The notes: generated from the letters alone by a model not told the origin. Shown: positions 14,017 through 23,139, counted from the stretch's first letter. The stretch is DNA of 64,000 bases from Poriferisodalis sp965203655 (GCF_965203655.1 NZ_CBDBDD010000006.1:186001-250000); one strand, 5' to 3'. A program made the numbers and translations.

Positions 14017-15141
14017 ATGACGCAGGGCAGGGCCGACCGGCCTGCGTCACTCAAGGCTGGCCCGCGCCGCTGGCTGGCCGCCATCGCAGCGCCGGGACTA
14101 TTCGCATTCTCCGGGCTGACGGGTTGCACCGGCAAACCGCCGGTCTCGCAGGAGCGGCAATCGGACAGCCCCGCCGCAGAGACACTCGTGCGGTACGGGT
14201 TCTATGCCTACTTCGAACCGGTGAGCGCGCTGGCCGACGGCCAGAACGATCAGCACGGCGAACATGACGCTTCGGGCAGCGGCCAGCAGCAGTCAGACCG
14301 AGGCGGCCACATCGGGTACGAAGCCGACCTGCTGAGCGCCATCGAGGCGATGGACGGGTTCGGGCTGCGTTTCGTCCGAAGCCCGATCACCGAGTGGCCC
14401 GGCATCTGGCTCATGGCAGCGTCGGATTCCTTCGACATGACTGGCGGCGGCATCACCGCGCTCGACAGCCGCACGCGTGACGCCGATGGCGCCGCCGTCA
14501 TCGCCTTCACCGAACCGCACATCGAGTTCCGCCAGTCGCTGCTGGTGCGTTCCGCCGATGCCGAGCGCATTCGGAGCCACGGCGACCTGCGCGCCACCGA
14601 CCGTGTGGGCGTGCTCACCGGCACTACCGGCGAGGCACGGTTGCTGCAATTGCTCGATATCACCGACGACGGCCGACTTGCCCCAGGCACCCGTGTCCAC
14701 ACGCCGGCAGGCGTGGTGCTCGTCGGTGATGACGGGCGGCACAGCATCACGGCAGCCGGTGCTTCGGCCGATCTCGCTCACCGGACCCGCATCGAGCCAG
14801 CTGACCCGAACCTGCCCGATGTGGTGTATCCGGACGAGTCGGCGGGCGAGCAGGAGCTGCTCGACGCGCTGTCCCGCGGCGACGTGGATGCCGTTGCCGG
14901 GGGCGCCATCGGCAATGCCGCCACGGCGTTCGACTCAGACGGGGAGTTCGCAGTCACCGCACTCGATCACGCCGTCGAGCACGGCGGCTTCGCTATCGAC
15001 GTAGCCAATGCCGAACTGCGTTCGGCGATCAACTCCGCAGTCGCCTGGCTCACCGACAACGGCCGTATCGGCATCACCCACTGGCTCGCCGACAACACGG
15101 TCTTCGCCACGCGCGCCCGCCAGTGGCAGCCCCCGGCCTGA
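14017..15141 (+). CDS. Extracellular solute-binding lipoprotein (family 3-like)
   Basis: 374 residues from ATG 14017. A signal region ending in FSGLTGC gives lipid attachment. After a low-complexity Gln/Asp/Gly stretch (about 70-100), the mature part follows the family 3 periplasmic binding fold: YEADLLSAIE, SFDMTGGGITALDSRTRDA, FTEPHIEFRQSLLV, RVGVLTGTTGEARLLQ and AVAWLTDNGRIGITHWL. Family 3 proteins usually bind amino acids or carboxylates. No permease or ATPase is next to it, so it is an orphan receptor or serves a distant transporter. Confidence 0.75.
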   Translation: MTQGRADRPASLKAGPRRWLAAIAAPGLFAFSGLTGCTGKPPVSQERQSDSPAAETLVRYGFYAYFEPVSALADGQNDQHGEHDASGSGQQQSDRGGHIGYEADLLSAIEAMDGFGLRFVRSPITEWPGIWLMAASDSFDMTGGGITALDSRTRDADGAAVIAFTEPHIEFRQSLLVRSADAERIRSHGDLRATDRVGVLTGTTGEARLLQLLDITDDGRLAPGTRVHTPAGVVLVGDDGRHSITAAGASADLAHRTRIEPADPNLPDVVYPDESAGEQELLDALSRGDVDAVAGGAIGNAATAFDSDGEFAVTALDHAVEHGGFAIDVANAELRSAINSAVAWLTDNGRIGITHWLADNTVFATRARQWQPPA

Positions 15142-15271
15142 GGGCGGTTGCGGTGCAGGCGCGCAGACTGCTCGGGGGGCGCATGCAGACCGAACGACGT
15201 GAATTGGATACTGGCGACGGGCGGCTCGGGCTGTACGTAACCCGGCCGCACCGCGACGATTGCACCGGCGG

Positions 15272-16024
15272 CTACCAGCGGGCGGCTCGGTCGCGGCGGC
15301 GCTTGTTCAGGCGGTAGCGCACGGCGAGTGCGAGCACCAGCGCAAACAGGGCAATCCCGATCACCTGGGGCAGGAATCCGCCGCCGGCCGTGGCCGACTC
15401 GGCGTGCAGCACCTTGGGGATGCCCTCGAATTCGGCCAAGTCGATGACCCAGACATGGGTCGACCCGTCGGTGGTGTCGGCGTTGCTCTCGACCAGCGTG
15501 CCGGGCAGCGCCAACGACAGCGTGAACGTCGGATGCAGCTCGCCGACCGCTTCGAACAGCGGCCCGCCGGCTGCCAGGTACTCATCGACGAATCGAGTCT
15601 CGAAGTCGAAGCTCCAGCCGCCCCCGGTGATGCGCCGGATTTCCGGGCCTTGATTCAACGCAAGCGAGGCCAGCACGTCCTCTGACTCGTCCGCGGACCA
15701 CGTGATGTTCGAGGCATAGCTGCACACGCCGTCGCTGTGACGGGTCTCGACTCGCGTCGTCACAGCAGCGATGTGCGGCCGCACCGGACCGGCGCCGTCG
15801 AACCGCCTGAGAAACCGCTCGCACGCCGCATGCGGCGTCAGGTCGTCGCCGTCGTCGCTTTCCGCATCGAATGGGACCGCGGCGTCGTCGAAGGTGTACC
15901 TCCACTCGAACGTGCCCGACCCGTCCTCGTGTATCTCGACATCCCACGCGGCCTCGACGCATCCGGCGACCAGCATCGTCGCCAGCGCCAGCCCGCACGC
16001 AACCGCAATCCTGCGGATCGGCAC
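15272..16024 (-). CDS. LppM-like lipoprotein with C-terminal membrane anchor
   Basis: 250 residues from GTG 16024, two bases after the xsc stop region. A signal peptide with lipobox MLVAGC is followed by a beta-rich extracellular domain starting WDVEIHEDGSGTFEWRY. A membrane helix lies near the C-terminus (VIGIALFALVLALAV) with a basic tail (RYRLNKRRRDRAARW). This matches the DUF3153/LppM pattern of actinobacterial envelope proteins, whose function is poorly known. It is placed after xsc on the same strand and may be co-transcribed, with no evident metabolic link. Confidence 0.7.
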   Translation of the reverse strand: MPIRRIAVACGLALATMLVAGCVEAAWDVEIHEDGSGTFEWRYTFDDAAVPFDAESDDGDDLTPHAACERFLRRFDGAGPVRPHIAAVTTRVETRHSDGVCSYASNITWSADESEDVLASLALNQGPEIRRITGGGWSFDFETRFVDEYLAAGGPLFEAVGELHPTFTLSLALPGTLVESNADTTDGSTHVWVIDLAEFEGIPKVLHAESATAGGGFLPQVIGIALFALVLALAVRYRLNKRRRDRAARW

Positions 16025-16028
16025 GGGA

Positions 16029-17795
16029 TCAGGTGTATTCGCCGTACTTGTCCAGGAAGCGGATCGGGCGCTTGAGCGCATCCTTGCGGAACGGGTCGCC
16101 CAGCTCCATCGTGCACATCGCCTCGATCACCGTGGTGCGGCCGCCGTTCATCTGGGCGTCGATGGCCCGCTCCAGCGCCGGGCCGACATCCTCGAGCTGG
16201 TTGACGCGCACGCCCTCGGCGCCCATGGCCTGGGCAACCTCCGACCAGTTCTCGCCGCCATCCAGCTCGCCTGCCACGAACCGGCGGCCGTAGAAGTCGA
16301 CCTGGTTCTTCTTCTCCGCGCCCCACTGGCGGTTGTGGAACACCACGGCGGTGACCGGGATGTTGTGGCGCACCGCCGTCATGATCTCCACCATGCTCAT
16401 GGCCCACGCCCCGTCGCCCGCATAGGCCACCGCCGGCCGGTCCGGCGCCGCCTTCTTGGCCCCGATCATCGTGGGCAGCGCGTAACCGCAGTTGCCCCAG
16501 CTCATCGGAGCGAGGAACGATCGGGGCTCCTCGAAGCGCAGGTAGCTGTTGGCGACCGAGTTGATGTTGCCGATGTCGGTCGACACCATCACCCGCTCGG
16601 GCATGGCGTTCTCGAGCTCGCGCAGCACCTGGCGGGGATGCATCCAGTTGTAGCTCTCCTCCGCGGCCTGCTTGATCATGTCGACGCTGAAGTCGTCGAT
16701 CTCGTGGATCCAGTCGTCCAGCTCGGCTTCCCAGTCGGCCTTGTCGGCCGCGAGCTCCGCGGCCCGCTGCTCCCGGGTGGCGTCGCACGCCAGCTCGCGG
16801 CCGGCCAGCCGCTGGGTGAGCGCCACGGCCGCCGCGCCCGCATCGCCGCAGATGCCCACGTCGATGCGCTTGACCAAGCCGAGCATCGTGGCATCGGCAT
16901 CCACCTGGATGATCTTGGCCTCATCGGGCCAGTACTCCAGCCCGTGCTGGGGCAGCGTGCCGAACGGTCCGAGCCGGGTGCCCAGCGCCAGCACCACATC
17001 GGCCCGCGAGATCAGCCGCATCGCCGCTTTCGAGCCCTGGTACCCCAGCGGCCCGCACCACTGCGGATGCGACGCCGGGAACGAATCGTTGTGCAGGTAG
17101 CTGTTGACCACCGGGCAGCCCAGCCGCTCGGCCAGCGCAATCGTCTCAGCCATGGCATCGCCCATCACCACGCCGCCGCCGGAGATCATCACCGGAAACT
17201 CGGCCCGGGCCAGCAGGTCGGCAGCCTCGTTGAGCGTGCGCTCGCCGCCGGGGCCCCGATCGACGATCTGCGGCTGGGGGATCTCCACGTCGATGTCGCC
17301 GTAGAAGCGGTCACGGGGAATGTTGAGCTGCGTCGGCCCCATTTCCGACAGCGCCCGGTCGAAGCACCGGCCGGTCAGCTCGGCCATGCGGTGCTCGTTG
17401 TTGACATGGCCCTGGTACTTGGTGAACTCCTCGAACATCGGGAGCTGGTTGGCCTCTTGGAAGCCGCCCAGGCCGATGCCCATCGTGCCGGTCTCGGGGG
17501 TGATGACAACCACCGGGCTGTGCGCCCAGAACGCAGCGGCGACCGCCGTCACGCAGTTGGAGATGCCCGGCCCGTTCTGGCCGATCACCACGCCGTGGCG
17601 GCCGCTGACGCGGCTGAAGCCGTCGGCCATGTGGGCGGCGCCCTGCTCGTGCACCACCGGCACTAGCTCGATCCCGGCCGGCTCGAAGATGTCCATGGCG
17701 TCCATGAACGCGCTGCCCATGATGCCGAAGATGGTGTCGACCCCGTGGGCCGCCATCGTCTCCACGAACGCTTCGCTAGGGGTCATGCGGGTCAT
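16029..17795 (-). CDS. xsc: Sulfoacetaldehyde acetyltransferase
   Basis: 588 residues from ATG 17795. This is a thiamine-diphosphate enzyme that splits sulfoacetaldehyde with phosphate into acetyl phosphate and sulfite. The N-terminal Pyr domain has the TPP-activating glutamate in VVHEQGAAHMADGFSR. The middle domain is present, and the C-terminal PP domain carries the Mg/TPP motif GDGAWAMSMVEIMTAV...FHN. Stretches such as GFQEANQLPMFEEFTKYQ and MSWGNCGYALPTMIGAK are characteristic of Xsc rather than acetolactate synthase. Its neighbours (tpa, TauABC, pta) make the taurine assignment strong. A possible promoter with a TCTAAC motif precedes it. Confidence 0.92.
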   Translation of the reverse strand: MTRMTPSEAFVETMAAHGVDTIFGIMGSAFMDAMDIFEPAGIELVPVVHEQGAAHMADGFSRVSGRHGVVIGQNGPGISNCVTAVAAAFWAHSPVVVITPETGTMGIGLGGFQEANQLPMFEEFTKYQGHVNNEHRMAELTGRCFDRALSEMGPTQLNIPRDRFYGDIDVEIPQPQIVDRGPGGERTLNEAADLLARAEFPVMISGGGVVMGDAMAETIALAERLGCPVVNSYLHNDSFPASHPQWCGPLGYQGSKAAMRLISRADVVLALGTRLGPFGTLPQHGLEYWPDEAKIIQVDADATMLGLVKRIDVGICGDAGAAAVALTQRLAGRELACDATREQRAAELAADKADWEAELDDWIHEIDDFSVDMIKQAAEESYNWMHPRQVLRELENAMPERVMVSTDIGNINSVANSYLRFEEPRSFLAPMSWGNCGYALPTMIGAKKAAPDRPAVAYAGDGAWAMSMVEIMTAVRHNIPVTAVVFHNRQWGAEKKNQVDFYGRRFVAGELDGGENWSEVAQAMGAEGVRVNQLEDVGPALERAIDAQMNGGRTTVIEAMCTMELGDPFRKDALKRPIRFLDKYGEYT

Positions 17796-17839
17796 GTCTT
17801 CACCCTTCGTTGAACGAATTCCCGACTGATCGACGCCCA

Positions 17840-17875
17840 CCCCGCCGCCGTGTTAGAGCTTATAACCGATAGCGG
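17840..17875 (-). promoter_or_regulatory. Putative xsc promoter with TCTAAC motif
   Basis: On the minus strand this reads a -10-like TTATAAG directly followed by CTCTAACAC. The same TCTAAC, in the same place relative to an AT-rich -10, occurs before tetR (18624) and before tpa (about 24553). It could be the binding half-site of the local TetR protein. Confidence 0.3.
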
Positions 17876-17915
17876 AAGGCGTCGAACAGAGGTTGAGCAG
17901 GGGCGGATGACGCAG

Positions 17916-18539
17916 TTATCGCGCGCCCTTTGAGGCACCTGCAGGGGTACGCGAGAGCCGGTGAATGCCGGCGCACAGCAGCTGGACCAGATGCTCGAAG
18001 GTGTCCTCGGGGTCGTGCGGCAGGGGGTGACCGTCGCCCGACTCGAGGTGGCTGAACCCGTGGAACGCACTGCGCATCGTGCGGGCCGCGTGCACCCGGT
18101 CTTCGGGGCTGAGGTCGTAGCCCCTCAGGGTCTGCCCGAGCACGGCCAGCACACGCTCGACCGCGGCCTCCAGCTCGGCATCGCCGGCGCACGGGTAGCG
18201 GTCGGTGGCGGCGTAAATGCCGGGATGGTCTCGCACCATCGCCCGCCAGGCGTGACCCACCGCGGCGACCGAGTCGTCACCCGACAGGCCGACGGCGGCG
18301 TCGGTCAACCGCTGGGCAAGTATCTCGCGGCCCTGCAGGCTGAGGCTGCGCAGCAGATCGTCGTACCCGTCGATGTGGCGATACAGGGCCGGCTGACGGA
18401 CGCCCAGTCCTGCGGCGACCCGCGTCAGGGTCATCTTGTCGAGCCCCTCGGCATCGGCAATCTCGGCGGCGGCTGCGACGACCTTGCCGCGGTCCAGCGG
18501 TCGGCGGGCTATGGAGCGGTCCCCGTTGCGTCCGACCAT
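17916..18539 (-). CDS. TetR-family regulator of the taurine cluster
   Basis: 207 residues from ATG 18539. An N-terminal TetR helix-turn-helix (MTLTRVAAGLGVRQPALYRHIDGYDDLLRSLS) is followed by a helical ligand domain of the TetR_C_33 (WHG) type, including TMRSAFHGFSHLESG. It lies between pta and xsc on the same strand, and a perfect 8-base inverted repeat sits 70 bases upstream. Taurine operons elsewhere are usually run by TauR (GntR/MocR) or LysR proteins, so a TetR repressor would be a different solution. Its ligand (taurine or sulfoacetaldehyde) is a guess. Confidence 0.75.
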   Translation of the reverse strand: MVGRNGDRSIARRPLDRGKVVAAAAEIADAEGLDKMTLTRVAAGLGVRQPALYRHIDGYDDLLRSLSLQGREILAQRLTDAAVGLSGDDSVAAVGHAWRAMVRDHPGIYAATDRYPCAGDAELEAAVERVLAVLGQTLRGYDLSPEDRVHAARTMRSAFHGFSHLESGDGHPLPHDPEDTFEHLVQLLCAGIHRLSRTPAGASKGAR

Positions 18540-18609
18540 GCCGCCCCGCTTCCTGTCGCTGCGCCGCTGCCGAAGCCGATTGCACGGCACTCTCACGCGG
18601 AAGTTAGCA

Positions 18610-18635
18610 GCTATATCGAAACTGTTAGATATAGC
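18610..18635. promoter_or_regulatory. Inverted repeat, probable TetR operator
   Basis: Perfect arms GCTATATC and GATATAGC are separated by 10 bases, in the 101-base gap between the pta stop and the tetR start. This is a typical size and place for a TetR autoregulatory operator, and also the only AT-rich stretch of that gap. Confidence 0.6.
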
Positions 18636-18640
18636 GGACG

Positions 18641-19570
18641 CTACTGGCGGCCCTGCGCGGCCTGGCAGGCCGCGATCAGCGCCACCGACACGATGTCGTC
18701 CGCGTCGCAGCCGCGCGACAGATCGTGCATCACCCGCGCGGTCCCCTGCAGCAGCGGACCGTAGGCCCGGGCGCCGGCCAGCCGCTCGGTGATCTTGTAG
18801 GCGATGTTGCCCGCATCGAGGTCGGGGAAGATGAACACGTTGGCCCGGCCCGCGACTTCCGAGTCGGGGGCCTTGGCCGCAGCCACGCCGCTATCCCAAG
18901 CCGCGTCGAACTGCAGCTCGCCGTCGATGGCCAGCGAGCCCATCCGCTCGCGCACGAGCCGTGTGGCAGCGCGCACCCGATCCACACCCGCACCCTCGGC
19001 GCTGCCCTTGGTGGAGTACGACAGCATCGCCACCCGCGGCGTGTCACCGGTGAGCTGGGCGTGCGTGGCCGCGGTTGCCATGGCGATCGAGGCGAGCTGC
19101 TCGGCGTCGGGTTCGGGGATCACGCCGCAGTCGCCGTAGGTGATCGGCGTTCCGTTGGCCAGCACCATCAAGAAGCAACTGCTGATGGTGTCGATGCCGG
19201 GCGCCGGGCCGATGCAGAACAGCGCCGCCCGCACCACGTCGGCAGACGCACGGCTGGCACCGCCGACGCAGGCATCGGCCTCGCCCGCGGCCACCATGAG
19301 CGCCGCCACATGGAGCGGGTCGTGCAGATCGATGCGCTCGCGAAACGGCGATGCCTCAGCCTGGGCCCGCACCGCCGGCGAACACGCACTCGCAGCGTCT
19401 TCGAGCAGCACCGGATCGGCCAGTCCCTCCGCAGCCAGCCGGGCCGCCGCGACCCGGGCACGCTCATCTGCCCCATCGGCGAGCACCACCCGCATCTGCG
19501 CCGCTCGTGCTTGACGCCGCCACGACTCGGCGACAGGTTCCCGGCCAGCGGCCGGCTCGGGGGTTGTCAA
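18641..19570 (-). CDS. pta: Phosphate acetyltransferase
   Basis: 309 residues from TTG 19570, which overlaps the TGA of tauC; ATG 19495 is a possible shorter start. The sequence has the PTA_PTB fold: MRVVLADGADERARVAAARLA, GEADACVGGASRASADVVRAAL, CFLMVLANG, YGDCGVIPEPDAEQLASIA, MLSYSTKGSAEG and NVFIFPDLDAGNIAYKITERL. It turns the acetyl phosphate made by Xsc into acetyl-CoA. This is the short single-domain form, lacking the DRTGG/BioD-like N-terminus, and it is usual in taurine clusters. Confidence 0.88.
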   Translation of the reverse strand: MTTPEPAAGREPVAESWRRQARAAQMRVVLADGADERARVAAARLAAEGLADPVLLEDAASACSPAVRAQAEASPFRERIDLHDPLHVAALMVAAGEADACVGGASRASADVVRAALFCIGPAPGIDTISSCFLMVLANGTPITYGDCGVIPEPDAEQLASIAMATAATHAQLTGDTPRVAMLSYSTKGSAEGAGVDRVRAATRLVRERMGSLAIDGELQFDAAWDSGVAAAKAPDSEVAGRANVFIFPDLDAGNIAYKITERLAGARAYGPLLQGTARVMHDLSRGCDADDIVSVALIAACQAAQGRQ

Positions 19571-20628
19571 CCCTTGCCCCGCCAGGGGATCAGCCGCTTC
19601 TCCGCCATGCGCATCGCCACGTCCATGGTCACGCCCAGGATGCTGATGAGGATGACGGCCGAGAGCATGAGATCGAGCAGGAAGAACTGCCGGGCCTTGA
19701 AGATGGTGAAGCCGAGCCCCGAGCTGGCGCCCAGCAGCTCGGCAGCCACGAGCGTCCCCCAGCACACCCCGATGGCCACCCGCAGCCCGGTGAAGATCTC
19801 GGGCAGCGCATTGGGCAGGATCACGTGGCGCAGCACCTGGGCCTTGGACGCGCCCAGCGAGTAGGCGGCGTGCACCTTGGTGGTGTTGACAGCGAGTACG
19901 CCCGATCTGGCCGCGATCACCATGATCCAGATCGCAGCGAACAACAGCAGGTTGACCTTGCCCTCCTCGCCGATGCCGAACCACACGATGAACAGCGGAA
20001 TCAGCGCGAGCGGCGGGATGGGTCGCAGCAGCTCTACGACCGGGTCGAAGATGCCCCGCCAGCGGCTGGACAGCCCCATCGCCAAGCCGATCGGCACCCC
20101 GATGACCACGCCCCAGAACAGCCCCTTGGCCAGACGGCTGAAGCTCAGCCACAGGTGCTGCCAGAGGGTGAACCCGCTGTAGCCGTTGCGGGCGAAGTCC
20201 CAGGAGGCATCCCACACCTGGATCGGACTGGGCAGCGTGGATTCGCTGAGCCACTGCGTGTACGAGCACGCCGGCAGTTCGGGGAACAGCGAGGGATCGT
20301 CCTCGGCGGCGTCGCAGTCGCGCAGCAGGTCTCGCTGGCCGTAGCTCTCGTCCGCCGACAGCCCGGCACGGACCTCGTCCGCGTGGTCGTACCACTGCTG
20401 GGGCAGCCCCCACACCGTGGTGGAGATGAACCACAGCACCAAGATGACGATGAGGCTGACGACGGTCCACCTCAGCGCCCCGCTCACCTCGGCGGCGTCG
20501 CCGAAGGTGACCGTCTTGCGGGTGCCCTGGCCGCGCTTCGAGAACAGCCAGTTGAAGGGCCAGTTGGCGATCCGGTTCTGCTGGTCGATGTTGTCGTCGA
20601 GTGCGTGCCCGCCGGGTCCTTCGGCCAT
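19567..20628 (-). CDS. tauC: Taurine-type ABC transporter permease (TauC-like)
   Basis: 353 residues; ATG 20628 overlaps the tauB stop by one base. The C-terminal 200 residues are a standard SsuC/TauC permease, with the coupling motif near AAYSLGASKAQVLRHVILPNALPEIFTG. The N-terminus is longer than usual. After the first membrane helix (WTVVSLIVILVLWFISTTVW) there is an extracytoplasmic segment of about 80 residues containing two cysteines (LLRDCDAAEDD...ELPACSY). It forms the importer with TauA and the TauB fusion. Confidence 0.85.
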   Translation of the reverse strand: MAEGPGGHALDDNIDQQNRIANWPFNWLFSKRGQGTRKTVTFGDAAEVSGALRWTVVSLIVILVLWFISTTVWGLPQQWYDHADEVRAGLSADESYGQRDLLRDCDAAEDDPSLFPELPACSYTQWLSESTLPSPIQVWDASWDFARNGYSGFTLWQHLWLSFSRLAKGLFWGVVIGVPIGLAMGLSSRWRGIFDPVVELLRPIPPLALIPLFIVWFGIGEEGKVNLLLFAAIWIMVIAARSGVLAVNTTKVHAAYSLGASKAQVLRHVILPNALPEIFTGLRVAIGVCWGTLVAAELLGASSGLGFTIFKARQFFLLDLMLSAVILISILGVTMDVAMRMAEKRLIPWRGKG

Positions 20629-22001
20629 CAGCCGCCCTCCCCGGTGCCCATGATCTGTTCCTCCATCTCCCAGATGAGCGAGAGGATCTCCTCGCGGGCT
20701 TCGATGAACTCCGGCGACGCCTTCAGCTCACGGGCATCGGCGGTGAGCGCCTGCTGGGCGAAGGGCAGGTCGTAGACCCGTTCGATGCGGCCCGGGCGGG
20801 GCGCCATCACGAAGAGCTGGTCGCCGAGGTACAGCGCCTCCTCCACGCTGTGGGTCACCAGCACGATCGTCTTGCCGGTCTGGTTCCACAGGTTGAGCAC
20901 CAGGCTCTGCATCTTCTCGCGGGTCAGCGCGTCGAGCGCCCCGAGCGGCTCATCCATGAGGATGATCGTGGGGTCGTTGGCCAGGCACCGGGCCAGCGCC
21001 ACCCGCTGCTGCATGCCGCCCGAGAGCTCGTAGACGGCCTTGTCGCCGAACTCCGACAGGCCCACGATGCGCAGCAGCTCCTGCACCGCCTCACGCGAGG
21101 CCGGCCGGGAGCGGCCGTTCATGCGGGCGCCGAAGCCCACGTTGTCGTTGACGCTCAGCCACTCGAATAGCGCACCCTGCTGGAACACCATGCCGCGGTC
21201 CTGGCTCGGGCCGGTGATCGGCGTGTCGCCGAGCTTGGCCTCGCCCGATGTGGGCGCCAGGAACCCGGCGATGATGTTGAGCAGCGTGGTCTTGCCGCAC
21301 CCCGACGGCCCCAGCAGCGTCAGCAGCCGGCCCGGCTCGAGGGTGAACGACACATCCTTGAGCGCCTCCACGGTCCCGCCGTCGGGCAGCTCGTACACCA
21401 TCCCGAGGTGCTCCACGACCAGCGGGGTCTCGGTGCGGGACTCCTCGGTGATCTCCACCTCGGAGGCGTCGAAGCGCACCTCGGGGCGGGCCAGCACCAG
21501 CCAGGCCCGGGCCTGCAGGCACGCCACGGCGAGCAGACCCAGGTAGACGATCGAGCTGCCCTCGATCTGCATGATCGCCAGTACCACGGCCACGGCGGAG
21601 CTCGCGGCCAGCGACAGCCACAGGTAGCGAACCAGCGCCGCCTGGCGTGCCTCGTCGGCCCGGCGGTAGGCAACCAGCAGCGCCATCAAGGCGACCCCGC
21701 CGACCAGCGCCGCCGCCGGCTGCCACGGCGATGCCGTGTCGCGGAAGATCAGCACCACGCCGCCCGCGAACGCCACTCCGGCCATGAGCTGGCCGATGAA
21801 GATCATCCCGTTGGTGGGATGCGCGGCCCGGTCCGCCTGCTTGAAGCGGCGCGACGGGGTGATGAGCAGGTCGACGATCATGGCCGCCACCCCGAGCCCG
21901 GCGACGAACAGGAACACAATCGAGATCCAGTAGGCACCCCGCGCCACCACGTACGTGATGCCGTCGTAGATGTCTGCGAGTACGTCGACTATTGAGTCCA
22001 T
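20628..22001 (-). CDS. tauB: Taurine-type ABC ATPase fused to an N-terminal membrane domain (TauB-like)
   Basis: 457 residues. The C-terminal half is a TauB/SsuB ATPase with Walker A GPSGCGKTT (231-239), Q-loop VFQQGALFEWL, signature LSGGMQQRVALARCL, Walker B IILMDEPLGALD and H-loop VTHSVEEAL. The first 175 residues are unusual: about five hydrophobic helices (near 24-46, 66-86, 94-112, 126-144 and 150-170) with no similarity I recognise to the permease. Normal TauB is about 260 residues and soluble. The frame is continuous with no stop or internal start signal at the junction, so the fusion looks real. Confidence 0.85.
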   Translation of the reverse strand: MDSIVDVLADIYDGITYVVARGAYWISIVFLFVAGLGVAAMIVDLLITPSRRFKQADRAAHPTNGMIFIGQLMAGVAFAGGVVLIFRDTASPWQPAAALVGGVALMALLVAYRRADEARQAALVRYLWLSLAASSAVAVVLAIMQIEGSSIVYLGLLAVACLQARAWLVLARPEVRFDASEVEITEESRTETPLVVEHLGMVYELPDGGTVEALKDVSFTLEPGRLLTLLGPSGCGKTTLLNIIAGFLAPTSGEAKLGDTPITGPSQDRGMVFQQGALFEWLSVNDNVGFGARMNGRSRPASREAVQELLRIVGLSEFGDKAVYELSGGMQQRVALARCLANDPTIILMDEPLGALDALTREKMQSLVLNLWNQTGKTIVLVTHSVEEALYLGDQLFVMAPRPGRIERVYDLPFAQQALTADARELKASPEFIEAREEILSLIWEMEEQIMGTGEGG

Positions 22002-22065
22002 GCCGTGCCGTTGAATCCGCTGTGTGGGTGGCGGCCCTGAGCAATCATGCCCGTTGGTGCAGATA

Positions 22066-22100
22066 TGGGCGGGCGCCTGGGGAGGGACGGCGCCCGCCCA
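22066..22100 (-). promoter_or_regulatory. Intercistronic 12-bp stem-loop between tauA and tauB
   Basis: Perfect 12-base arms TGGGCGGGCGCC and GGCGCCCGCCCA with an 11-base loop lie 12 bases after the tauA stop. There is no T-run. Such stems after binding-protein genes typically protect the upstream mRNA or partly terminate transcription, giving more binding protein than membrane components. Confidence 0.65.
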
Positions 22101-22112
22101 TTACCTGCTCTG

Positions 22113-23105
22113 CTACTCGACGCCTTCGAGGAAGCTCGTGTCGACGAAGTTCGCGTAGCTGGACAGCGCCGAGGCGATCTCGCCCTGGGCGACGAAGAAG
22201 TCCATCTGGTCCTTCATCACCTGCTGCACGGTCCCGCCGAGCCACGCCTCAGACAGCTGCACGTCCTTCTCGGGGAACGAGAAGGCATCCAGCAGGGCGA
22301 TCGTCGGTGCGCGGTCCATGCCCGCAGCCTCGGCGATGGTGTCGATCAACGGCGCCCGGTCGCGGTTGTAGGCCCGGTTGGCGTCCTCGGTGACCTGCAG
22401 GAAGGTCGTCAGGACGTCGGGATAGGTCTCCGCGAAGTCTCCGGTGGTGGAGATGATGTCGAAGACGCGGATGCCGATGGCCTCCTGCTCCGAACCGGTC
22501 ATCACCAGGTTGCCGCCGTTGGCGATCATCTCGTTGACGGCTCCGCCGAATGCGCACGCCATCGCCACTTCGCCCGAGTCCAGGGCCGCGACGGCCGCGG
22601 GGCCGCCCTCGGACTGGATCAGCTCGACCGTGGAGGTGTCCACGCCGAGATGCTCGAGCATCTTCAGCAGCTTGAAGTGCGTCACGTTGCCCAGCGGCGT
22701 GTAGATGCTCTGGCCCGCCAGTGTGTCGGCCGCGTTGTCGGCGGTGACCCCGTAGTCGGGATGGGCGACGCAGTTGTCTGCGTCGGCGTAGCTCACTGCC
22801 ACGCCGATCAGCAGCAGATCAGAGCCGCCGGTCACGAAGTTGGCGAACGGTGTCAGGCCCTGGGAGTAGGAGATGTCAATGTCTCCGGCTTCCATCGCCT
22901 GGGCCATGTCGCCGCCTGAGGCGAACGGGATCCAGTTCACCGTCACGCCGAGCTCGTCGTCGTAGGTCTCCTCGAGCTGGGCTACCTGGTTGGCCGTCGG
23001 CCACTCCAAGAAGTAGGCGACGTTCAGCTCCTCGGGTGCGTCATCGCCGCCACACGCGGCAGCGGCAAGCGCGAGCACTGCGGCCAATGCCAGTAGTCGT
23101 TTCAT
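22113..23105 (-). CDS. tauA: Taurine-type ABC transporter substrate-binding lipoprotein (TauA-like)
   Basis: 330 residues; ATG 23105 has GGAGGG eight bases upstream. The signal peptide ends in a lipobox-like ALAAAACGGD. The mature protein has the NMT1/TauA fold: VAYFLEWPTANQVAQ, MEAGDIDISYSQGLTPFANFVTGG, YGVTADNAADTLAGQSIYTP, and HFKLLKMLEHLGVDTSTVELI. It delivers the sulfonate to TauBC. Its place between the taurine aminotransferase and the ABC genes fixes the likely ligand as taurine. Confidence 0.88.
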   Translation of the reverse strand: MKRLLALAAVLALAAAACGGDDAPEELNVAYFLEWPTANQVAQLEETYDDELGVTVNWIPFASGGDMAQAMEAGDIDISYSQGLTPFANFVTGGSDLLLIGVAVSYADADNCVAHPDYGVTADNAADTLAGQSIYTPLGNVTHFKLLKMLEHLGVDTSTVELIQSEGGPAAVAALDSGEVAMACAFGGAVNEMIANGGNLVMTGSEQEAIGIRVFDIISTTGDFAETYPDVLTTFLQVTEDANRAYNRDRAPLIDTIAEAAGMDRAPTIALLDAFSFPEKDVQLSEAWLGGTVQQVMKDQMDFFVAQGEIASALSSYANFVDTSFLEGVE

Positions 23106-23139
23106 TGGGGTCCCTCCATGTTGATGGATGTGTTCTGCC

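Noticed and set aside
15771..17666. A 631-codon plus-strand frame opposite xsc
   Set aside because: It is a His/Arg/Ala-rich antisense shadow, common opposite GC-rich genes. The minus strand encodes an unmistakable TPP enzyme.
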